Shown here in pieces: positions 16,355 to 24,991 of a DNA stretch of 64,000 nt. Positions within the stretch are counted from its first letter, which is position 1. The number at the start of each line of letters is the position of its first letter. The position numbers and the translations under genes were made by a program. The notes under the pieces are model-generated. The model searched no databases. It was not told the origin of the DNA and was given only the letters and a program-made list of their open reading frames with translations. The stretch covers positions 2,221,001 through 2,285,000 of the forward strand of contig NZ_CP054918.1 of the NCBI RefSeq assembly GCF_013364195.1. The letters run 5' to 3'. The DNA is from Streptomyces sp. NA04227 (lineage in GTDB: Bacteria; Actinomycetota; Actinomycetes; Streptomycetales; Streptomycetaceae).

Positions 16355-16845
16355 TCGGACAGGAGCGGCCGCCATCGGGTGAAAAGGTCGAGCAGGTCCG
16401 CCCCGAAGCGGGCATGGACCTCTGGGCTGATCGCGGCGATGTCCAACTCATTGGCGGCGGTGAGTTCGGCGAAGTCCCGACGCGCTTCGAGGCTCGGACA
16501 CGACCGTGTGCCGGTGAACCGGTCGACGAACATGCCCCGTTCATCGGCCAGCCCCCGGTAGGAGGACTCGCGATCGCAGGAGGCGTAGAAGTAGACGAGC
16601 GCTTCGGCCTCGACACCGACCACCTCGACCAGCTCCGCCCGGCGCCCCAAGTCAAGCAGTGCGACCGGGAATCCGTCGGTCCCGTAGAACGCGTGACACA
16701 GCCCGGCCGAGGCCAGCGCCGGGCGAGCGCCCCACGAGGTGAGAAGCGCACTGACCCGCCGCAGATGCGCCAGCAGTGTTCCACCGGGATGCTCGATCTC
16801 CCCGGCCCCGGCCGCCCGCAATTTCTCCAGCGCTGCTGCGGTCAC
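16306..16845 (-). CDS. DUF6817-like HD-type protein of unknown function
   Basis: 179 aa from a GTG at 16845. The HPGGTLLAHLRRV and LCHAFYGTDGF region, with spaced His residues, resembles the DUF6817 family, which looks HD-phosphohydrolase-like. The start is uncertain because the only purine-rich run, GGACGGG, is about 10 nt upstream. Its 3' end is duplicated as a fragment at 12606. No function can be assigned. Confidence 0.65.
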   Translation of the reverse strand: MTAAALEKLRAAGAGEIEHPGGTLLAHLRRVSALLTSWGARPALASAGLCHAFYGTDGFPVALLDLGRRAELVEVVGVEAEALVYFYASCDRESSYRGLADERGMFVDRFTGTRSCPSLEARRDFAELTAANELDIAAISPEVHARFGADLLDLFTRWRPLLSEPAWAHCRSVLAPADR

Positions 16846-16894
16846 TCGACATCACCCGTCCGAACTCTCGCTGTCCCAGGGAAAGCATCGTGCA

Positions 16895-16970
16895 CGCGGC
16901 TCACGACGTCAGCCGGTTTCGATGCCTCCCGCAACGCCCGTAGGCGCTCCCGATCGACTCCGTGGCTTGC
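16895..16970 (-). pseudogene. Remnant of a second Scr1-type HTH gene 5' end
   Basis: The minus strand here aligns with the start of the regulator gene at 17447-18280. The 16 bases ACGGAGTCGATCGGGA (16948-16963) are identical to 18259-18274, and the match continues with scattered changes for about 60 bp before ending. No full gene follows. The rest of 16846-17054 holds nothing else I can support. Confidence 0.5.
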
Positions 16971-17054
16971 CGAATTCACGCAATACCCTCGGAAATCAGT
17001 TCCGCATGGCGCCCTCCAACAGGGACTTGAAGGCTGGGGTTTTGAGGCTGTCCT

Positions 17055-17279
17055 TCACTCTTCGCGTACGACCACGGCGAAGGAGGTGCAGATGCGCCGG
17101 TAACTCTTGTGTCCGCTCCGGCCGGTATGGCTCAGGCACTCGACATCAACTGTTGCACCGTCTGGCGAGGGCGTTGCCTTCCAACCGCACCACAGGCACT
17201 CGGCCTCGAAGCTTGCGTCCGTGTCCGGGTGCCGCGTGATCCTGTGCCTCACGTAACGAAGAACAGCTCGACTTTCCAC
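17055..17279 (-). CDS. DUF7848-type small protein
   Basis: 74-aa protein from a GTG with GGGAG upstream. It shows the pattern of a common Streptomyces family: HRITRHPDTDASFEAEC, CGWKATPSPDG and ECLSHTGRSGHKSYRR, then FAVVVRE. Conserved Cys and His residues may bind a metal. Such genes accompany Scr1/DUF397/DUF6879 clusters, as here. Function is unknown. Confidence 0.75.
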   Translation of the reverse strand: MESRAVLRYVRHRITRHPDTDASFEAECLWCGWKATPSPDGATVDVECLSHTGRSGHKSYRRICTSFAVVVREE

Positions 17280-17446
17280 GGTCTCCCTTGCCCTGTAGAG
17301 CTTGCCAGGGCACGGCGGGCTTCAGCTCGCCCAAAGCCCACGTGCCGATTCTTCGCCATGTCCTTGTGCCCACCGCGGTCAACGCCCCCGCTCCCCGGTT
17401 CGGATCTCGGTGCACACCCAATCCTTGGGGCTCCGGCTGAGCGGAC

Positions 17447-18280
17447 CTACCCTCTTTCCCGTTCAGGCAAAAACCCGTCGCGGATGCCCTCGACGAGAGC
17501 GCGCATCTCGTCGCCGTGGAGTGCCACTCCGGCGAACCGTTCAAAGGTGTCGACGTAGGTCTGTATGTCCCTCGGGTCCCGCGTCGTGATCTCCGAGTGG
17601 AACGTCTCGACGATGACCAACCTGTCGTCGTGGATGCTGAAGCACGTCATGGGGAAGTCCGGCATCCTGCCGGTCAGGGGCACAACCCCGATGGCGACAT
17701 TGGGCAGTCGGGACAGGGACACGATCCGGTCGAGTTGGACTGCCATGACGGCCGACTCGCAGATGAGCCACCGCAGGACGTGCTCACAGATCACAAAGCG
17801 GAACGTCCGGCCTCCGTCGTAGAGCGTGGCCTGACGCTCAAGCCTCGCCGCTACCATCCGGGCCATGCTCTCGTGTGGCAGCGCGGGAGGCAACGAGAAC
17901 ACCGCCGTCGCGTATTCCGGGGTCTGGAGGAGTCCGGGGACGAGTTGGCCTTGGAAAAGCCTGAGAACAACAGTGTTGGCCTCAATGGCCTTGATGGTGT
18001 TCTGGTGCTTCCACTGTCCTGTACGGCGCAAGAGGCGCCAGGCCGTAGCCTCCGTGACCTCTGCTCGGGCAGTGGCAAGAAGCCGCTCTTTCACCTGCGC
18101 CGAGACGCCCAGTGCGAAAAGGATCAAGTCGACGTCCTGCAAGGTCGGCAGTGTCCGGCCGTTCTCGATCTTCGAGAGCTTTCCTGCGGACATGGAGGCC
18201 CTGCGGGCCACGGTTTCACCGGTCAGTCCCGATGCAGCACGCAGAGCCCGCAGGGCTCTCCCGATCGACTCCGTCGTCAG
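17447..18280 (-). CDS. Scr1/WhiJ-type XRE regulator (HTH plus DUF5753)
   Basis: DNA-binding protein with an XRE helix-turn-helix (ESIGRALRALRAASGLT, then MSAGKLSKIENGRTLPT) followed by a DUF5753 domain (FQGQLVPGLLQTPEYA to the C-terminus). The HTH needs residues upstream of the first ATG or GTG (GTG at 18211), so I extend to a CTG at 18280 that overlaps the DUF6879 stop (CTGA) in the manner of an ATGA junction, giving 277 aa. With the GTG the product would be 254 aa and lack helix 1. This family pairs with DUF397 proteins; the local DUF397 gene is truncated. It is probably involved in development or antibiotic regulation as in WhiJ clusters. Confidence 0.75.
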   Translation of the reverse strand: MTTESIGRALRALRAASGLTGETVARRASMSAGKLSKIENGRTLPTLQDVDLILFALGVSAQVKERLLATARAEVTEATAWRLLRRTGQWKHQNTIKAIEANTVVLRLFQGQLVPGLLQTPEYATAVFSLPPALPHESMARMVAARLERQATLYDGGRTFRFVICEHVLRWLICESAVMAVQLDRIVSLSRLPNVAIGVVPLTGRMPDFPMTCFSIHDDRLVIVETFHSEITTRDPRDIQTYVDTFERFAGVALHGDEMRALVEGIRDGFLPERERG

Positions 18281-18786
18281 TTGTGCCGCTCCCAGTAGTC
18301 CGCGAACGGCACGGCATGAGCGCGCGCAACGTCGCGGTAGCCCTGATACTTCCTCAGCCGGTCGGGAGGCAGGAGCTCGCCGCCCACGAACTTGCCCTCA
18401 GGGGTGTAGTGCATCCGGTACGCGTCGCGCTCGTCGAAGAGCCAGAAGTCGTGATCGGGCAGACCGGTCACTTCCTGCTCGGCGAGATCGATGATCCCGA
18501 TGGACTCCCCGGCCGTGATGTTGCCCGGGTAGGCCGACAGCTCGTAGCGCAAGTAGTCGGTCAGGGGAGAGCGAAGGACATGGACGCGGGACACGGTCTT
18601 GCCCTTGTCCGTCATCGAGCGCACCCACGGATTGTCGTCCCACTCCGGCCCCATGTCGTCGCCCGCGAAGAACCGCGCGATCTCCTCGCGCTCTTCCGCC
18701 ACGTCGTACTCGGCGAGTGTCTCCAGCCGGAACGCGGTCCGCTCGAAGTTCTCGAAGAGGCGGCCGAACTCCTCACCTGCGAGCAC
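18277..18786 (-). CDS. DUF6879 family protein
   Basis: 169-aa soluble protein from a GTG at 18786 with GGAG 8 nt upstream. The family pattern is clear: FGRLFENFERTAFRLETL at the N-terminus, RVHVLRSPLTDYLRYEL, then LAEQEVTGLPDHDFWLFD and a final ADYWERHN. DUF6879 proteins travel with Scr1-type regulators and DUF397 proteins. It overlaps the upstream gene by 14 bp and the regulator by 4 bp, so the three are one operon. Its last 19 coding bases are copied at 12690-12708. Confidence 0.82.
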   Translation of the reverse strand: MLAGEEFGRLFENFERTAFRLETLAEYDVAEEREEIARFFAGDDMGPEWDDNPWVRSMTDKGKTVSRVHVLRSPLTDYLRYELSAYPGNITAGESIGIIDLAEQEVTGLPDHDFWLFDERDAYRMHYTPEGKFVGGELLPPDRLRKYQGYRDVARAHAVPFADYWERHN

Positions 18787-19042
18787 TGAAGTACTCCTCC
18801 AGCACCGCAGCCGGGACCACGACTGCCAACTCTCCTTCGGGGAGGGCCAGCTGCGCCAGCCGCTCAGGGTCGGTGACCAGGTGACCCTGCACGACGTAGT
18901 CCTTCCCGTCGCCGGTACCCCACAGTGTGGGGCACGTGCCGTTCTTGCAATCCGGGTCTCCGGACAGCTTCCGCAGCGGTGCGCCCACGGTTTCTCCCTC
19001 GCCTCGACAGTCCGCGTCGTAGTCGATGCTTCTGGTCCGCAT
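18773..19042 (-). CDS. Small conserved protein of the WhiJ-type cluster
   Basis: 89-aa protein starting at ATG 19042 (MRTRSIDYDADCRGEG). It contains GDPDCKNGTCPTLW with two Cys and a central YVVQGHLVTD, then LALPEGELAVVVPAAVLEEY. It sits directly upstream of, and overlaps, the DUF6879 gene. I recognise this arrangement from other Streptomyces loci but know no function. Confidence 0.7.
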   Translation of the reverse strand: MRTRSIDYDADCRGEGETVGAPLRKLSGDPDCKNGTCPTLWGTGDGKDYVVQGHLVTDPERLAQLALPEGELAVVVPAAVLEEYFSARR

Positions 19043-19190
19043 GCGGCTCGGTCAAGGTTCCCGGCTTTCCACAACGGGAAAGCGGAGCAGTCGATGTCTC
19101 CCGCTCGCGATGCGCTGGTGGGGGCTCAACCCCGGACTGTGCGGGACAGACGGGCACCTTGCCAACAGGACTGTCCGCCCGGCGCTCTTG

Positions 19191-19422
19191 TCAGAGCTCG
19201 CCTGTCTTGACGGCGTCGATGAACGACATCCAGCCCTGGGCCCCGAAGACCATCACCGGGCTGCTCGCTTGCTTGCTGTCCATGGAGTCGTCCGGGCTGA
19301 GGGCGGACGAGCTCCAGCTCCCGGCGCTTCGACCGTTCCGCACCCCGATGGGAGAGCAGTGACGCCCCAAGGGTTCCCGCGACACCCGCCACCGCGATGA
19401 TCACCGAGCTGAAATCCACCAA
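19191..19422 (-). pseudogene. Hybrid remnant: membrane protein start joined to a DUF397 tail
   Basis: From an ATG at 19422 the frame reads MVDFSSVIIAVAGVAGTLG then KRRELEL, a typical small membrane protein start. It then shifts into another frame that ends with DSKQASSPVMVFGAQGW and AVKTGEL, the conserved C-terminus of DUF397 proteins. Neither gene is complete. A DUF397 partner would be expected for the Scr1-type regulator nearby. Confidence 0.6.
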
Positions 19423-19473
19423 GGCACTCCGTGAACGTATTCGGCTCGGGACGGTGGTCTTCGCCGGCCGCCC

Positions 19474-20319
19474 TCAGCCCTTCTTCAAGGCCGCCAGCGT
19501 CTCCTTGACATCCGCCTTCAGCATCTTCTCGATCTCGGTCCGCGACGGCGCGTCGTCGTCCGTGCCGCCGTAGTAGCTCCAGCGCATCTCCATGGTGAAC
19601 CAGCCCTCGCGTACCGCGAGTCGCATGCCGCCGAACTCCTTCTTGCCCACGTCGCCGCGTTCCTCGACGGTCAGGATCGCCTCGTCGCCGAGGCCTTCGA
19701 CGGACTCGGTCTTGTAGGAGTACGACTTGGTGGAGAAGTCCTCGTAGGCCTTGCTGGTGGCGAGGAACTCCTCTGTCGGGTCCACCTTCTTGTGCCAGAC
19801 GGCCGAGGTGTAGAGGTAGGTGCTCGCGTACGAGGAGCTGGTGTTCTCGTTGTCCTTGAGGCTGCGGTTGCACTGGCTCTGGTCGATGGCGGGCTGCCGT
19901 GAGGAGGCGCTGTCGTCGTCATCGTTCATGTCGTCGATCTCGTACTTCTCGTCCGTGAACGCGCTCAACTCGGCGGCGCCGCACAGGTCCTTGGCGAACT
20001 TGTTGCCGCCGAAGTCGGGATCGTCGTCGGAGCCGCCGAGGGTGCCGGTCGCGAACAGCGCGCCCGCCCATACGGCCGAGGCCACCACGATGCCGCCCAG
20101 CGCCCACAGCCAGCCGCGCGACTTCCCGCTCCCGGCGCCGGGCGGCGCCGGGGGCAGCGGCGGTCCGAACTGCTGCCCGGGCGGCTGCGCCGGAGGCTGG
20201 CCGGGCGGCGTGGCGGGCGGCTGGTACGGGCTGGGGATGCCCGCGCCCTGCGTCGGCTGATACGGCGCCTGGTACGGGTTGGGCTGGTTCGGATTCGGCT
20301 GCGAGCCCGGAATCGACAT
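19474..20319 (-). CDS. Single-pass membrane protein with Pro/Gln-rich N-terminus
   Basis: 281 aa from ATG 20319 (MSIPGSQPNPN). The first ~75 residues are Pro/Gln/Tyr-rich and cytoplasmic. A transmembrane helix follows (WLWALGGIVVASAVWAGALFA). The remaining ~180 residues are extracytoplasmic, rich in Asp/Ser/Lys, with two Cys (LCGAAEL and QSQCNRS) that could pair. The layout is common in Streptomyces membrane proteins of unknown function. The 8-bp tandem array lies upstream in its promoter region. Confidence 0.7.
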   Translation of the reverse strand: MSIPGSQPNPNQPNPYQAPYQPTQGAGIPSPYQPPATPPGQPPAQPPGQQFGPPLPPAPPGAGSGKSRGWLWALGGIVVASAVWAGALFATGTLGGSDDDPDFGGNKFAKDLCGAAELSAFTDEKYEIDDMNDDDDSASSRQPAIDQSQCNRSLKDNENTSSSYASTYLYTSAVWHKKVDPTEEFLATSKAYEDFSTKSYSYKTESVEGLGDEAILTVEERGDVGKKEFGGMRLAVREGWFTMEMRWSYYGGTDDDAPSRTEIEKMLKADVKETLAALKKG

Positions 20320-20495
20320 GTCCCGTAATTTACCGGCGGCGCCGCCCACCGGTCCCACCGGTACAGGTCTTCATTTTGGCCAAGTACGTTGCCGGGTGCG
20401 CTCGTTCGGGCACGGAGCGCAAGGTGGCGGCAGCGACAGGGCGCGGAGCGCAAGTCCCCTCACCGGCGGCCGGACGGGGCCAGAGGGCCATAGGG

Positions 20496-20608
<113 letters not shown>

Positions 20609-20719
20609 GCGATACGAGCAGACGGGGCCATACGAGCAGACAGACGCGACAGGCCCGGAAGCCGCAGTTGCCCGTGCCCCCGGGCCGCGCCCGCCGCAGG
20701 TCCGCCCCGCCCGCCCGGA

Positions 20720-21484
20720 TCAGGCCAAGCTGAACACGGCCACGTCGTAGCGCTCCGTCACCGGCATCGGCTCGCCCTCGGACTCCCTCTCGACGGCCGC
20801 CTCCAGGCGCCGCAGGCCGTCCTGGAACTGCCGGGTGGTCAGGTGGGTGAACTTGGACTGGGGGCGGGTCACCAGGCGGTCGTGGTACTCGCGGAGGCTC
20901 GCGGTCACCGGCTGGGCGAACGAGGCGACCTCCTGGAGTACGAAACCGGCCGTCACGAAGTCGTTGACCAGTTCCTTCTCGCCGGGGAAGCGGCGCTGGT
21001 CGGTCACCCTGAGCTGCGGCCAGTAGTCGTAGACGAGGGCGTCCAGGTGTTCGCGGAAGGTCGTGCGGATGATCAGTTTGCCGTCGGCGCGCAGTACCCG
21101 GGCCAGTTCCCGGGCGGCGGCCTTGCGGTCCGTGACGTGGTGGATGACGCGGGAGAGGAAGACGCCGTCGAAGCTGTCCGCGGGGGCGGGTACGGCCTCG
21201 GCCGAGCCGGGTTCGTAGCGTACGGACGGGTGCGGGTTGTGCCGCCGCGCCTCGGCGAGCATGGGCTCGGAGGGATCCACGGCGAGGAGGTCGGCGCCCT
21301 CGATCCAGCGGGCGAGACCGGCGGCGAACATGCCGGTACCGGTGCCCACTTCGAGCAGGGCGGGCGAGGTGCGGTCCAGTCGGGAGGCGATCAGGTCGAC
21401 CCAGCTCCGGAGGGATTCGACGGGCATCTCGTTGCCGCGCTCATAGGCGCCTGCGAGCCGTTCATCGTCATAGACACGGTTCAT
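20720..21484 (-). CDS. Class I SAM-dependent methyltransferase
   Basis: 254-aa protein from ATG 21484. The SAM-binding motif LLEVGTGTGMFAAGLA is followed by an acidic loop (LLAVDPSEPML), DSFDGVFLSRVIHH and an RADGKLIIRT strand, the order of the UbiE/Methyltransf_11 fold. AGGAT lies upstream of the start; longer frames reach into non-coding sequence. The substrate is unknown. Monocistronic. Confidence 0.8.
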   Translation of the reverse strand: MNRVYDDERLAGAYERGNEMPVESLRSWVDLIASRLDRTSPALLEVGTGTGMFAAGLARWIEGADLLAVDPSEPMLAEARRHNPHPSVRYEPGSAEAVPAPADSFDGVFLSRVIHHVTDRKAAARELARVLRADGKLIIRTTFREHLDALVYDYWPQLRVTDQRRFPGEKELVNDFVTAGFVLQEVASFAQPVTASLREYHDRLVTRPQSKFTHLTTRQFQDGLRRLEAAVERESEGEPMPVTERYDVAVFSLA

Positions 21485-21729
21485 GGCAACCGATCCTGGC
21501 TCAGCGCCCGCACCCCGACAAGATCGTGGCCGCGCCATATCGAATGCGCCGTACACCCACATTCCGGTTGACGCGGAGCGCACCCGTTCGGCCCACGGAA
21601 AAACGTTGCGGCTAGGGGCATTCGGGGGTGTCCCACGCGTCGCGGGACCGGATCGGTGCGGCGGCCGAACAGCCTGTGACCGGTTCAGTCCCTGCACCGC
21701 TTCCCCGCATGACACGAAAGGACACTCCC

Positions 21730-22074
21730 GTGCGCGTTCGTACCACCCTGGGTGCCGCTGCCGGCGCCGCCGCCCTCCTGCTCGCGCTGCCGACCTCGGC
21801 CAGTGCCGCCGACGGCGACTTCAGCTACGTCTACACCGACTCGGCCGGAGAGCGGCAGACCCAGACCCTTGAGGACCCGCCGAACGAGGAGTGCATCACC
21901 CTGGCGGAGGCCGCCTCCAACGACGTCAAGGCCGCCCACACTCCGCGGAACGACACCGACGCCAAGGCCACGGTCTACAGCGAGCCCAACTGTCAGGGCC
22001 GGCACTTCGAGCTCCGGCCCGAGGGCGGCCACGCCTCGGAGCGGCTGGAGGTGCGCTCGGTCGTCTTCAGCTGA
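21730..22074 (+). CDS. Small secreted protein, beta/gamma-crystallin-like
   Basis: 114 aa from a GTG with AAAGGA 7 nt upstream; an in-frame ATG at 21709 is worse placed. A Sec signal (TTLGAAAGAAALLLALPTSA, cleaved near SASA-AD) is followed by an ~85-residue mature domain with two Cys (EECITL and PNCQG) and ending TVYSEPNCQGRHFELRPEGG, a pattern like beta/gamma-crystallin or I36 inhibitor domains. Its stop lies within a 17-bp tandem repeat. Confidence 0.72.
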   Translation: MRVRTTLGAAAGAAALLLALPTSASAADGDFSYVYTDSAGERQTQTLEDPPNEECITLAEAASNDVKAAHTPRNDTDAKATVYSEPNCQGRHFELRPEGGHASERLEVRSVVFS

Positions 22075-22168
22075 AACTCGGCCCTACCTGAGGCTCGGCC
22101 CTACCTGAGGCTCGGCCCTACCTGGGGTTCGGCTTCACCTGAGACTCGGCTTCACGTGGGACTCGGCC
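22071..22168. repeat. 17-bp tandem repeat covering the stop codon and 3' flank
   Basis: CTGAAACTCGGCCCTAC at 22071-22087 is followed by four degenerate 17-bp copies and a partial sixth to 22168. The first unit contains the TGA of the preceding gene, so the repeat is in its 3' untranslated region. Confidence 0.85.
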
Positions 22169-22268
22169 ACCGCCGGTCCTCGACCAGCACCGAGCCCTCG
22201 CCTCAGCCTCAACTTCCCCTTCCCGCACTGGCGTTCACCCCGGACACGCCACCCGGCCCGGACGCACC

Positions 22269-22312
22269 GCCCGGCCCGGTACGAGCCCCACAAGGTTCGT
22301 ACCGGGCCGAAA
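22269..22312. terminator. Bidirectional hairpin between secreted protein and rubredoxin genes
   Basis: Arms CGGCCCGGTACGA (22272-22284) and 22297-22309 pair perfectly and extend inward by three pairs including one G-T. On the plus strand AAATCGG follows. It closes the plus-strand secreted protein gene and the minus-strand desaturase operon. Confidence 0.8.
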
Positions 22313-22332
22313 TCGGTTCCGGGCAAGGGTGA

Positions 22333-22515
22333 TTACAGCTCCTCCATGACGAAGTCCTCCTTGGCCGCGCCGCATTCGGGGCACTCCCAGTCGTCCGGGA
22401 TGTCCTCCCACCGGGTGCCCGGCGGGATGCCCTCCTCGGGCAGTCCCAGCTCCTCGTAGTACACCCAGCCGCACAGGAGGCACATCCATGCCCGTTTACC
22501 GGAGCGGTCGCTCAT
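22333..22515 (-). CDS. Rubredoxin
   Basis: 60-aa one-iron electron carrier. The two Cys pairs are intact: MCLLCGWVY and [12 protein letters not shown], with the usual [13 protein letters not shown] between. The ATG overlaps the stop of the preceding hydrolase (ATGA), so it is the last gene of the desaturase operon. It should feed electrons to the membrane desaturases. Rubredoxin at this position is a regular feature of bacterial polyyne clusters. Confidence 0.93.
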   Translation of the reverse strand: MSDRSGKRAWMCLLCGWVYYEELGLPEEGIPPGTRWEDIPDDWECPECGAAKEDFVMEEL

Positions 22516-23378
22516 GAAATTCCTTCTTTTTCCCTGTTCGCGTGTTCGGCTACGAAGTCGGACACGGTGGCTCTGACCTCCCTGGACATGAGGATGCCGA
22601 TGTGTCCGACGCCGTGCGCCCGTTCCAGCCGGACATGCGTCAGGCCCGCCGCGATCGCCTCCGCGTCGGAGTACGGGACCATGTCGTCGTCCGGGTCGTG
22701 CAGGGTGAGCTTGGGAACGTCGAGGCCGGGGCCGAGGGCGACGGCGTCCCAGTGGCTGACCGGTACGCCGTTGCGGCGGTGCAACTCCGCGTAGACGCCC
22801 TCGACTTTGGCGCGGTTCAGCTTCAGGCCGTCGCCCTCCCAGCGTTCCAGGACCCCGCCGAGGGTGGCCGCCGGGGCGATGAACGCCATGCAGTGCAGGG
22901 CGAGCCCGGGCCGCTGGGCGGCGGCGCCGATGGAGGCGATGGTGCCCAGTGAATGGGCCACGATCACCCGGACGTCGCCGAGGGTGTCCAGGACCGCGCC
23001 GACCGCCCGGGTGTACTGGGTCATCGTGGCCTGCGAACCGGGCCGTACGCCGTGGGCGGGAGCGTCGAACGCGGCTACCCGGAAGCCGAGTTCACGCATC
23101 GGCGTGACCAGCGAGTGCATGCTGGAGCTGTCCGAGGCCCAGCCGTGCACGAGCAGTGCCGTACCGCGCGGGGACCGCTCGCCCCAGAGGTAGCCGTTCG
23201 GGGCGTCGGGGCTGTTGTCGACGGCGAACTCCCGTGCGCCGATGGGCAGTACGTTGTCCGGGCGGATGCCGAGAGTGCGCGTACTGCTGAAGACGTCCGT
23301 CGTCCAGCGCGCACCCGCCCCCGGGGCGACGGCTCCGAGGGCGGAGTGCGCGAGGCGGCGCAGGCCGCGCGCCGTCAT
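22512..23378 (-). CDS. Alpha/beta hydrolase, probable product-releasing thioesterase
   Basis: 288 aa. Oxyanion region [11 protein letters not shown], nucleophile Ser143 in [10 protein letters not shown], acid in HDPDDDMV and His in GVGHIGI form a complete triad. ATGA overlaps join it to the desaturase before and the rubredoxin after. In polyyne clusters a hydrolase in this place frees the finished chain from the ACP; that role is inferred here by position. The long apparent frame to 24557 is a shadow beyond 23378. Confidence 0.82.
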   Translation of the reverse strand: MTARGLRRLAHSALGAVAPGAGARWTTDVFSSTRTLGIRPDNVLPIGAREFAVDNSPDAPNGYLWGERSPRGTALLVHGWASDSSSMHSLVTPMRELGFRVAAFDAPAHGVRPGSQATMTQYTRAVGAVLDTLGDVRVIVAHSLGTIASIGAAAQRPGLALHCMAFIAPAATLGGVLERWEGDGLKLNRAKVEGVYAELHRRNGVPVSHWDAVALGPGLDVPKLTLHDPDDDMVPYSDAEAIAAGLTHVRLERAHGVGHIGILMSREVRATVSDFVAEHANREKEGIS

Positions 23379-24520
23379 GCGGCCGCGCCCTTCGTGTTCT
23401 TCGTGTTCGTGGCGTTGTCGGTCCCCGGTCCTGCGTGGCCGGTGGCCACACGCGTGGGGTCGACCTTCTCGCGGGACAGGTCGGAGTAGTAGCCCGACTC
23501 GGTGTCGTAGAAGTGCAGATGGCGCACGATCCTGAACATCTGCCCGAAGCTGAACCGCTGTTCGCGGACCATGCCCGGATATGTGTCCTTCAGCGCCTGC
23601 TGGGCCTTCGGCAGGTTGTAGAAGGGGATGACCGGGGCGACGTGGTGTGCGGTGTGGATGGAGATGTTGTGGGTGAGGAAGAGCAGCCACTTCGGGTACG
23701 TGTAGTCCGTGGTGAGCAGCAGACGGCTGGCGTTGCGGGTCCAGTAGTCGGCGGTCAGGTACGGCACGTCGGAGGCGCTGTGGTGCATCAGCGTGGTGGC
23801 GCTGAACCAGGCGTGGGTGGCCAGCCACGGGGCCACGAAGTAGAGCAGGATGCCCTGCCAGCCGGTGAACCAGGCGAGCGCTGCGAGGTAGGGCAGGGCC
23901 ACCGCGGCGACGAAGGCCATCGAGCGGCGGACCTCCTTGCGCTGGCCCGCCTTCGGGTAGAAGCCGGGCCGAAAGCCGGACTCCACCCAGTAGTTGATGG
24001 TGCCGCCCCAGAAGGCCCAGGTGCGGGTGGACATGTAGACGAGCTTGTCGAGGAACGACATGCGGTCGTACATGGGGGCGGGGATGGGCCGCCAGTCGGT
24101 GTCCAGCTCCAGGTGGTTGGTGCTGGAGTGGTGCATGTTGTGGACGTGCCGCCAGGCGTGGAACGGATAGACCAGCGGCAGCAACGAGACATGCCCGATC
24201 GCGTAGTTGAGCTTGCGGGAACGGGAGAAGGATCCGTGTCCGCAGTCGTGCGCGATGCAGTGCAGTCCCCAGCCGCCGAGTCCGGCGACGATCCACAGCG
24301 GGATCCACAGCAGCCAGTGCGGCGAGAAGGCCACACCGACGATGGCTCCCGCGTACAGCGCCCAGCTCACCACGAAGCCCAGGACGCCACGAGCCGTACG
24401 CGGCTCGAAGTACTCCTTCGGTATCGCGTTCTGCAGCCGCTCGCCCTCGATGGCCTCGGACTTGAGCAGAAACGCCTCGAAGGTCTTGTCGGGTGCCGAG
24501 GGAAAGTCGAACGCTCCCAT
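23375..24520 (-). CDS. Membrane fatty acid desaturase (omega-6/DesA-like), third of the cluster
   Basis: 381-aa integral membrane di-iron desaturase/acetylenase. The His boxes are HDCGH (91-95), HNMHH (127-131) and HTAHH (289-293), with about four to six helices between. AAGGAG precedes the ATG at 24520. The box spacing is of the plant-like delta-12/omega type, different from the two SCD-type desaturases upstream, as in polyyne clusters. It should act on an acyl-ACP to add double or triple bonds near the methyl end (inference). Confidence 0.88.
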   Translation of the reverse strand: MGAFDFPSAPDKTFEAFLLKSEAIEGERLQNAIPKEYFEPRTARGVLGFVVSWALYAGAIVGVAFSPHWLLWIPLWIVAGLGGWGLHCIAHDCGHGSFSRSRKLNYAIGHVSLLPLVYPFHAWRHVHNMHHSSTNHLELDTDWRPIPAPMYDRMSFLDKLVYMSTRTWAFWGGTINYWVESGFRPGFYPKAGQRKEVRRSMAFVAAVALPYLAALAWFTGWQGILLYFVAPWLATHAWFSATTLMHHSASDVPYLTADYWTRNASRLLLTTDYTYPKWLLFLTHNISIHTAHHVAPVIPFYNLPKAQQALKDTYPGMVREQRFSFGQMFRIVRHLHFYDTESGYYSDLSREKVDPTRVATGHAGPGTDNATNTKNTKGAAA

Positions 24521-24592
24521 GGGTGACCGTCTCCTTGTTTGAAGGACCCTTCGCCAACTACGGGACAGGTATTGCCTGTTGGGGCGCCGGCA

Positions 24593-24877
24593 CTAGAGCT
24601 TGAGCTCCTTGGCCAGGTACCCGCTCAGCTCGTCGATGGACTGGTACTCGTAGAGCAGTCCGGGCGACAGACGGCGTTCGACGACCTTCTCCAGGGCGCC
24701 GGAGACCTGGACGGCCACGCGGGAGTCGAGGCCGTAGGACTCGAAGGTCTTCTGGGTGTCGATCTCGTCGCGCGGCACCTCGATGTGCATGGCCAGGTAG
24801 TCGGCCAGCCACTCCTTGAGCGATTCCTCGGTGAGCTTGCCCTCGGGCTTGGCAACCGTCTTCTTGCGCTTGAACAC
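24593..24877 (-). CDS. Acyl carrier protein
   Basis: 94 aa from a GTG with CAGGAG upstream. The phosphopantetheine site is GLDSRVAV (Ser52), where DSR replaces the usual DSL/DSM. The N-terminus is basic (FKRKKTVAKPEGK) and helices follow the ACP pattern (LTEESLKEWLADYLA, YQSIDELSGYLAKEL). It lies 114 bp after the second desaturase and 72 bp before the third, within the cluster. It should carry the fatty chain loaded by the AMP ligase. A dedicated carrier next to desaturases distinguishes polyyne/alkyne pathways from ordinary lipid desaturation. Confidence 0.88.
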   Translation of the reverse strand: MFKRKKTVAKPEGKLTEESLKEWLADYLAMHIEVPRDEIDTQKTFESYGLDSRVAVQVSGALEKVVERRLSPGLLYEYQSIDELSGYLAKELKL

Positions 24878-24991
24878 CTGTTGCTCCTGTCGGCGAGTGT
24901 CACGGTGAAGGCTGTGCGGGGGGGGCGGCGGGCCGGTCGTGCGAGGGCCTGCCGCGGGGGGTGAGGTGGCGCTGTGAGGTGGCGCAGGCGC

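Noticed and set aside
17280..17446. 36-codon minus-strand ORF starting MAKNRH with AAGGAC upstream
   Set aside because: It overlaps the DUF7848 gene out of frame and has mixed codon use. It could be the relic of a small accessory protein, but the evidence is too thin.
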